From contig JAADFS010000276.1 in assembly GCA_013152795.1 (NCBI GenBank), positions 1-8,060 on the forward strand: 8,060 bases of DNA, written 5' to 3'. Source of the DNA: Deferribacteres bacterium. Its GTDB lineage: Bacteria; Nitrospirota; Thermodesulfovibrionia; UBA6902. Positions within the stretch are counted from its first letter, which is position 1. Every line of letters begins with the position of its first letter. Shown piece after piece: positions 4,812 through 8,060 of the stretch. The translations under genes and the position numbers were made by a program. The notes under the pieces were generated by a model. The model had not been told where the DNA came from. It saw only the letters and a list, made by a program, of their open reading frames with translations, and ran no database searches.

Positions 4812-5525
4812 TCAGAGGATAATCATATCCCATCCGCGCGCCTGGGCATATTCCCGCAACCTCCTGTCCCCGATTACCGCAGAGGGATTTCCTACGGTTT
4901 CAAGCATCTTTACATCCGAGTAATGGTCTGAGTAGGCATAGCTTTGCGACAGGTCAATGCCGTGCCTCTCGGCAAATGATCTGATGGCATTGGCCTTGCC
5001 CGCTCCCACAAGCGGTTCCTCGTTCAGTATCCTGCCGGTAAAACGCCCCCCTGATGTTTCAACCTCTGTAGCTATTATGGAATCCACGCCCAGCTCGTCG
5101 CCGAGAGGCCTTATCAGGGGCGTATGCGACCCCGATACCAGGACAACGGTATGTTTCTGCGACTGGTGTTCCTTCAGCCTCTCTATGACCCTCGTGTTGT
5201 ACGTGGATGCAATCTTTTCACTGAAATACCACTGTTCGGCCAGTTTGTGGTATTCCTCCGTGTTTATTCCCCTGAGGCACGCATAGTATTTTTTATTGAC
5301 CGCCACCCGGTCATCGTCTTTCAGGCTGTGTGCAAGGCACCAGATGAACTTGACAAATGCCGCGGTCATGTCCCTTGATTTGGCCAGAGAGGCTATGACG
5401 GGCAAATCCGGCCGCCGCCGGTTCCGGTAATAATACCAGTAAAAGCTGGTCATGGTGTTGCTGTCTGTTATTGTCTTGTCAACGTCAAAAAACGCACCGA
5501 CGGAAGAGGTATTTTCCCTTTTCAA
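4812..5525 (-). CDS. HAD-superfamily subfamily IB phosphatase (SerB-like), ~237 aa
   Basis: All four HAD motifs are present, numbered from the TTG at 5525. Motif I is FFDVDKTIT (nucleophile D14, acid/base D16), motif II VVLVSGS (serine), motif III the lysine of GAGKANAI, and motif IV YSDHYSD (D200, D204), which binds Mg2+. The long helical cap between motifs I and II (YWYYYRNRRRPDL to YNTRVIERL) and the motif spacing fit subfamily IB, the phosphoserine-phosphatase-like group; the natural substrate is not clear. A GTG at 5588 would add 21 residues of poor character (PYPVKYGKFTLKALDNGDAG). TTG at 5525 has GGAG eight bases before it and starts ten residues ahead of motif I, as usual in the family. 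It is divergent from the host-attachment-type gene and convergent with the PilZ gene. Confidence 0.85.
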   Translation of the reverse strand: MKRENTSSVGAFFDVDKTITDSNTMTSFYWYYYRNRRRPDLPVIASLAKSRDMTAAFVKFIWCLAHSLKDDDRVAVNKKYYACLRGINTEEYHKLAEQWYFSEKIASTYNTRVIERLKEHQSQKHTVVLVSGSHTPLIRPLGDELGVDSIIATEVETSGGRFTGRILNEEPLVGAGKANAIRSFAERHGIDLSQSYAYSDHYSDVKMLETVGNPSAVIGDRRLREYAQARGWDMIIL

Positions 5526-5555
5526 GCCAGCATCTCCATTATCAAGGGCTTTTAG

Positions 5556-5567
5556 GGTAAATTTACC
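5556..5567. promoter_or_regulatory. 12-bp perfect palindrome with repeated half-site upstream of the HAD gene
   Basis: GGTAAATTTACC is a perfect dyad 30 bases upstream of the TTG start of the HAD gene, and a further TTTTACC half-site follows at 5571-5577. The arrangement resembles an operator with an extra half-site, but no regulator can be named. If translation really began at 5588 it would be coding. Confidence 0.3.
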
Positions 5568-5595
5568 ATATTTTACCGGATATGGCACGCCTGCG

Positions 5596-5615
5596 GCGGA
5601 TCTGATATTATCCGC
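5596..5615. promoter_or_regulatory. Dyad GCGGAT-N8-ATCCGC next to the -35 box
   Basis: A perfect six-base inverted repeat with an eight-base AT-rich spacer ends four bases before the -35 box at 5619. Its position between two divergent genes suits an operator or a divergent activator site. No regulator is identifiable. Confidence 0.35.
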
Positions 5616-5618
5616 TGT

Positions 5619-5647
5619 TTGTCATATACGGGATAAAGAGTTAAAAT
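5619..5647 (+). promoter_or_regulatory. Sigma70-type promoter for the host-attachment-family gene
   Basis: TTGTCA (5619-5624) and TAAAAT (5642-5647) each match the consensus at five of six positions and are exactly 17 bases apart. Transcription would start near 5654, giving a 40-nt leader with a purine-rich ribosome binding site just before ATG 5694. It is the best promoter match in the window. Confidence 0.65.
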
Positions 5648-5693
5648 TAAATTGTAGAGCCGATCAAATCTCAAAAGGAAGAAGAGGTACCCG

Positions 5694-6128
5694 ATGAAAA
5701 TAATAATCGCAGCCGACCTGGGACATTTCAGGGCGTACAAGGTCACAAAGGAGCCCATGGAGAGCCCCAGGATCACACTGATCGAAAGTTATGACTCCAT
5801 TGAGGGACACGCCAAGCTGGGGGAAACACTCAGCGACGCCGCCGGCAGGTTCGGCAGGGGCGGCGGGAAAAACGAGGTTGCAAAGGACGGCGAACGCCAT
5901 AACATCGAACTCGAAACAGAAAAGAGACTTATAAAGACCATAGCAAAGGATATAAATTCTTTAATCACGCGGGAGAAATGCAGGAAATGGCATCTCGCTG
6001 CGGGCGAAAAAATAAACAAGAGGATCATAGAAAACCTGAAACCCGAAGTGAGGGCCAAACTGGACAAAAACATAACCGCTGACCTGACGGGGATGGACAA
6101 GTCGGAAATCCTGAATATTTTCAAATAG
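5694..6128 (+). CDS. Host-attachment family protein (Host_attach/baeRF-like), 144 aa
   Basis: The protein starts MKIIIAADLGHFRAYKV, a beta strand and turn typical of the family named for attachment to host cells (AtsE-type). It has a variable glycine/charged loop (GRFGRGGGKNEV, about residues 51-62) and ends with the family hallmarks CRKWHLAAGEKINKRIIENL and KNITADLTGMDKSEILNIF. The family fold relates to archaeal release-factor/eL30-like domains, and its biochemical role is uncertain; a literal host-attachment role should not be assumed. There is no signal peptide. The length is normal. ATG 5694 follows GAAGAGG at six bases spacing and has its own strong promoter. Repeat copy 3 begins directly after the stop codon. 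Confidence 0.8.
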   Translation: MKIIIAADLGHFRAYKVTKEPMESPRITLIESYDSIEGHAKLGETLSDAAGRFGRGGGKNEVAKDGERHNIELETEKRLIKTIAKDINSLITREKCRKWHLAAGEKINKRIIENLKPEVRAKLDKNITADLTGMDKSEILNIFK

Positions 6129-6130
6129 AG

Positions 6131-6242
6131 AGTAATGTTGCATAAACAGGCAGGAGAGCCTGCCGGGGAACAGAGTTCAGAGTGCTGAGTTGAGTTTTTT
6201 TCTGCACCCTCTGAACTCCGGTATTTTTATGCCGCTGTAAGG
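6131..6242 (+). repeat. Palindromic interspersed element, copy 3 (112 bp, nested inverted repeat)
   Basis: The left arm TAATGTTGCATAAACAGG and the hairpin GGCAGG-AGAG-CCTGCC are identical to copy 2, and the right arm TTTATGCCGCTGTAAGG differs by one base. Between hairpin and right arm sits an extra ~50 bp that contains its own perfect 10-bp inverted repeat, GAGTTCAGAG (6173-6182) and CTCTGAACTC (6209-6218). The element starts two bases after the stop of the upstream gene and ends about 20 bases before the phosphoribosyltransferase start, so it forms most of that gene's leader if read through. Confidence 0.75.
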
Positions 6243-6262
6243 CTGAGGAAGGTGAAAGCGCT

Positions 6263-6880
6263 ATGCGTTTGCGCGGCGCAAGGCATTTCAGGTGTGAGAT
6301 TCTCTCCTGGAACAGTATTGCCAGGGATACGAAAACGCTCTCCGCCATGATAAGGAATGCGGGATTCCATCCATCCATTGTTGTGGCCATAGGCAGGGGC
6401 GGTCTCGTACCGGCAAGGATACTTTGTGATTACCTGCACATCAAGGATTTAACCACCATAAAGGTGGAGCACTGGGGAATCACCGCCACGCCGGACAAGA
6501 AGGCCGTAATCAAGTTCCCCCTCTGTGCGGATATAAAAGGCAAAAAGGTCCTGCTCGTCGACGACACCACAGACACCGGCGACACACTCAGGCTCTCTGT
6601 GGAGTATCTGAAAACTTTCGATCCCGGAGACCTGAAGACGGCGGTGCTTATCCACAAGACGGCTTCCGATTTCGTGCCTGACTTTTACGTGAGAAAGATT
6701 GTGAAATGGCGCTGGGTGATCTTCCCGTGGCACATATGGGAAGACATGGTAAGCCTGGTTAAGAAAATAAAGGACTCCGGCGTGTCTTCAGAGGAAGACA
6801 TCTGCAGCGAGCTGAAAAACAGATATTCCATCGACGCAAAACCCGCTGCTGTCAAAGAAATACTCTCGGAGCTGAGGTGA
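6263..6880 (+). CDS. Purine-type phosphoribosyltransferase, 205 aa
   Basis: This is a type I phosphoribosyltransferase. The PRPP-binding loop is VLLVDDTTDTGDTL (about residues 95-108), with the DDxxDTG signature. The pyrophosphate loop is VVAIGRGGLVPARI (about residues 40-53), and a flexible region with KVEHWG lies between them. The C-terminal part (WVIFPWHIWEDM and a helical tail of about 50 residues) matches the Gpt/xanthine-type group common in archaea and some bacteria (COG2236-like). It should transfer ribose 5-phosphate from PRPP to a 6-oxopurine in the cytoplasm. The base is not proven, but the next gene, which overlaps its ribosome binding site, makes hypoxanthine, so IMP formation is the likely role. 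ATG 6263 is preceded by GAGGAAGG. The N-terminal residues before FRCEILSW may be dispensable. Confidence 0.88.
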   Translation: MRLRGARHFRCEILSWNSIARDTKTLSAMIRNAGFHPSIVVAIGRGGLVPARILCDYLHIKDLTTIKVEHWGITATPDKKAVIKFPLCADIKGKKVLLVDDTTDTGDTLRLSVEYLKTFDPGDLKTAVLIHKTASDFVPDFYVRKIVKWRWVIFPWHIWEDMVSLVKKIKDSGVSSEEDICSELKNRYSIDAKPAAVKEILSELR

Positions 6881-6885
6881 TAAAC

Positions 6886-7902
6886 ATGATGTCCATGGAA
6901 GATTTCATAAGAGGCATTCCCAAGGCCGAGCTGCACCTGCACATTGAAGGCACGTTTGAGCCGGAACTGATGTTTGCGATTGCCGGGAGAAACAATATCC
7001 GGCTCAGGCACAAATCCGTGGAGGAGATCAGGGCGGCCTACGAGTTCACCAGCCTGCAGGATTTCCTCGATATCTACTATGAGGGCGCGGGGATATTAAC
7101 CACTGAACAGGACTTCTACGACCTCACGCTGGCATATCTCCGGAAGGCCCGGTCACAGAATGTACTGCACAGCGAGATATTCTGTGACCCCCAGACACAC
7201 ACGGCACGGGGCGTTGATTTTTCAACGGTCATGGAGGGGATTCACAGGGCCGTAACAGACGCGGCTGAAGAATCCGGCATATCCGCAAAATTAATAATCT
7301 GCTTTCTCAGGCACCTCGATGAATCAGCCGCGATGGAGACGCTTGAGCAGGCCCTCGCCTTTAAAGACCGCATAATCGCCGTAGGGCTGGATTCCACGGA
7401 GGTGGGCCATCCTCCGTCAAAATTCCGGAGGGTCTTCGACCGCGCACGCAGCGAAGGCTTTCTGACAGTGGCCCACGCGGGCGAGGAAGGACCTGCGGAA
7501 TATATAAGGCAGGCCCTGGACCTGCTGAAGGTCTCCCGCATAGACCACGGCATCCACTGTCTTGATGACAGGGCGCTGACGGAAGAGCTGGCGCGCCGCC
7601 GTATCCCGCTGACCGTATGCCCGCTGTCAAACCTCAGACTCAGGGTAATCGACACCATGGAGTCACACCCGGTCCGGGAAATGATGCGGAGCGGCCTTAT
7701 GGTTACGATAAATTCCGATGACCCGGCCTATTTCGGCGGTTATGTGAATGAGAACTACCTCGCCGTTGCCACGGCGTTCGGTATGACGAAAGAGGATATC
7801 GGCAGGCTTGCAAAAAATTCCTTCACGGCTTCATTCCTGAGCAGGCAGGAGAAAGACAGGATGACGGCGAAAGTGGATGAGTATATGAAGCAGTACGGAT
7901 AG
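6886..7902 (+). CDS. Adenine deaminase (adenosine deaminase superfamily, ADE type), ~338 aa
   Basis: This is a zinc-dependent amidohydrolase-fold deaminase. The ligands and catalytic residues are all visible: HLH (H17, H19), HAGEEG (H197, E200), the IDHGIH motif (H221) and NSDDPAYFGGY (D278, D279). Adenosine deaminases usually have IGHG and (N)TDDP. IDHG together with NSDDPAYFGGY and HLHIEGTFEPELMF is the pattern of the adenine deaminase branch (yeast Aah1 and bacterial relatives). I therefore infer adenine to hypoxanthine plus ammonia rather than the nucleoside reaction. A GTG at 6877 could extend it by three residues, but GAGGTGA at 6874-6880 sits five bases before ATG 6886, so that start is preferred. 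The Shine-Dalgarno overlaps the stop of the phosphoribosyltransferase, showing translational coupling. Confidence 0.9.
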   Translation: MMSMEDFIRGIPKAELHLHIEGTFEPELMFAIAGRNNIRLRHKSVEEIRAAYEFTSLQDFLDIYYEGAGILTTEQDFYDLTLAYLRKARSQNVLHSEIFCDPQTHTARGVDFSTVMEGIHRAVTDAAEESGISAKLIICFLRHLDESAAMETLEQALAFKDRIIAVGLDSTEVGHPPSKFRRVFDRARSEGFLTVAHAGEEGPAEYIRQALDLLKVSRIDHGIHCLDDRALTEELARRRIPLTVCPLSNLRLRVIDTMESHPVREMMRSGLMVTINSDDPAYFGGYVNENYLAVATAFGMTKEDIGRLAKNSFTASFLSRQEKDRMTAKVDEYMKQYG

Positions 7903-7920
7903 TGTTCGTAAGGCCCCGTA

Positions 7921-8060
7921 TTATCCTGCCTCCATCTCTTTCCTGCCTTCCTGTGAAGAATACATATGAACATTCAGAAAGGCGCAGTATTTCCTGTATT
8001 CCTCGATATAGGAATTAAGCTCTGAAGGGGAATTGATTCCGAATTTTTTCAGTTCATTCA
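7921..8060 (-). CDS. Unknown protein, C-terminal 45 residues (5' end outside window)
   Basis: On the minus strand the frame is open from the window edge to TAA at 7921-7923. It reads NELKKFGINSPSELNSYIEE and then YRKYCAFLNVHMYSSQEGRK with a short acidic end. Codon choice (AGG, GAG, AAA) resembles the neighbouring genes, and the frame ends 18 bases from the convergent adenine deaminase, as a real gene would. The segment looks alpha-helical and soluble. No family is recognised from this piece. Confidence 0.55.
   Translation of the reverse strand, partial: NELKKFGINSPSELNSYIEEYRKYCAFLNVHMYSSQEGRKEMEAG

Noticed and set aside
5526..5588. N-terminal extension of the HAD protein to GTG 5588
   Set aside because: Weak ribosome binding site, poor-looking residues and a palindrome inside it; TTG 5525 with GGAG at eight bases fits the family start better.

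Overview
This window reads as bacterial chromosome from an uncultured or anaerobic-type bacterium. Gene content and style suggest Nitrospirota or a deltaproteobacterial-type lineage: a PilZ protein carrying a carbohydrate-binding domain, frequent AGG arginine codons, CRP/FNR-like regulation and many short palindromic intergenic repeats. That assignment is an impression, not a demonstration. I see no phage, plasmid, CRISPR or classical defence locus. Most genes are housekeeping genes on both strands.

Layout. Positions 1-341 hold the C-terminal part of a class I SAM-dependent methyltransferase. Positions 342-732 hold a 156-bp palindromic repeat, then a promoter and a structured leader for a cold-shock protein gene (733-933), which ends in a strong intrinsic terminator. 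The minus strand from 3655 down to 1094 carries a TPR protein followed by a transketolase. Each has a single-base frameshift: the transketolase near 2660-2672, the TPR protein near 3262-3290. The divergent region 3656-3902 carries promoters and a perfect 16-bp FNR/CRP-like palindrome. On the plus strand follow a previously overlooked 48-aa four-cysteine ORF (3903-4049) and a PilZ-CBM48/AMPK-type fusion protein (4074-4748). A minus-strand HAD-IB phosphatase (4812-5525) is divergent from a host-attachment-family protein (5694-6128) with a good sigma70-type promoter. A two-gene purine-salvage operon follows: a phosphoribosyltransferase (6263-6880), then an adenine deaminase (6886-7902). A convergent unknown gene runs off the right edge (7921-8060, minus).

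Themes. (1) A family of short palindromic elements sits in the gaps and gene ends. It has imperfect ~17-bp terminal inverted repeats (CCTTAATGTTGCATAAA facing CCTTACAGTGGCATAAA) and a conserved internal GGCAGG-AGAG-CCTGCC hairpin. There are four fairly complete copies and two probable fragments, and one fragment appears to supply the transketolase stop codon. (2) Adenine deaminase would make hypoxanthine, which the co-transcribed phosphoribosyltransferase could convert to IMP. (3) The cold-shock gene leader can form either a terminator-like hairpin or a competing hairpin, a possible attenuator. (4) The two nearby frameshifts are either sequencing or assembly errors or early decay.
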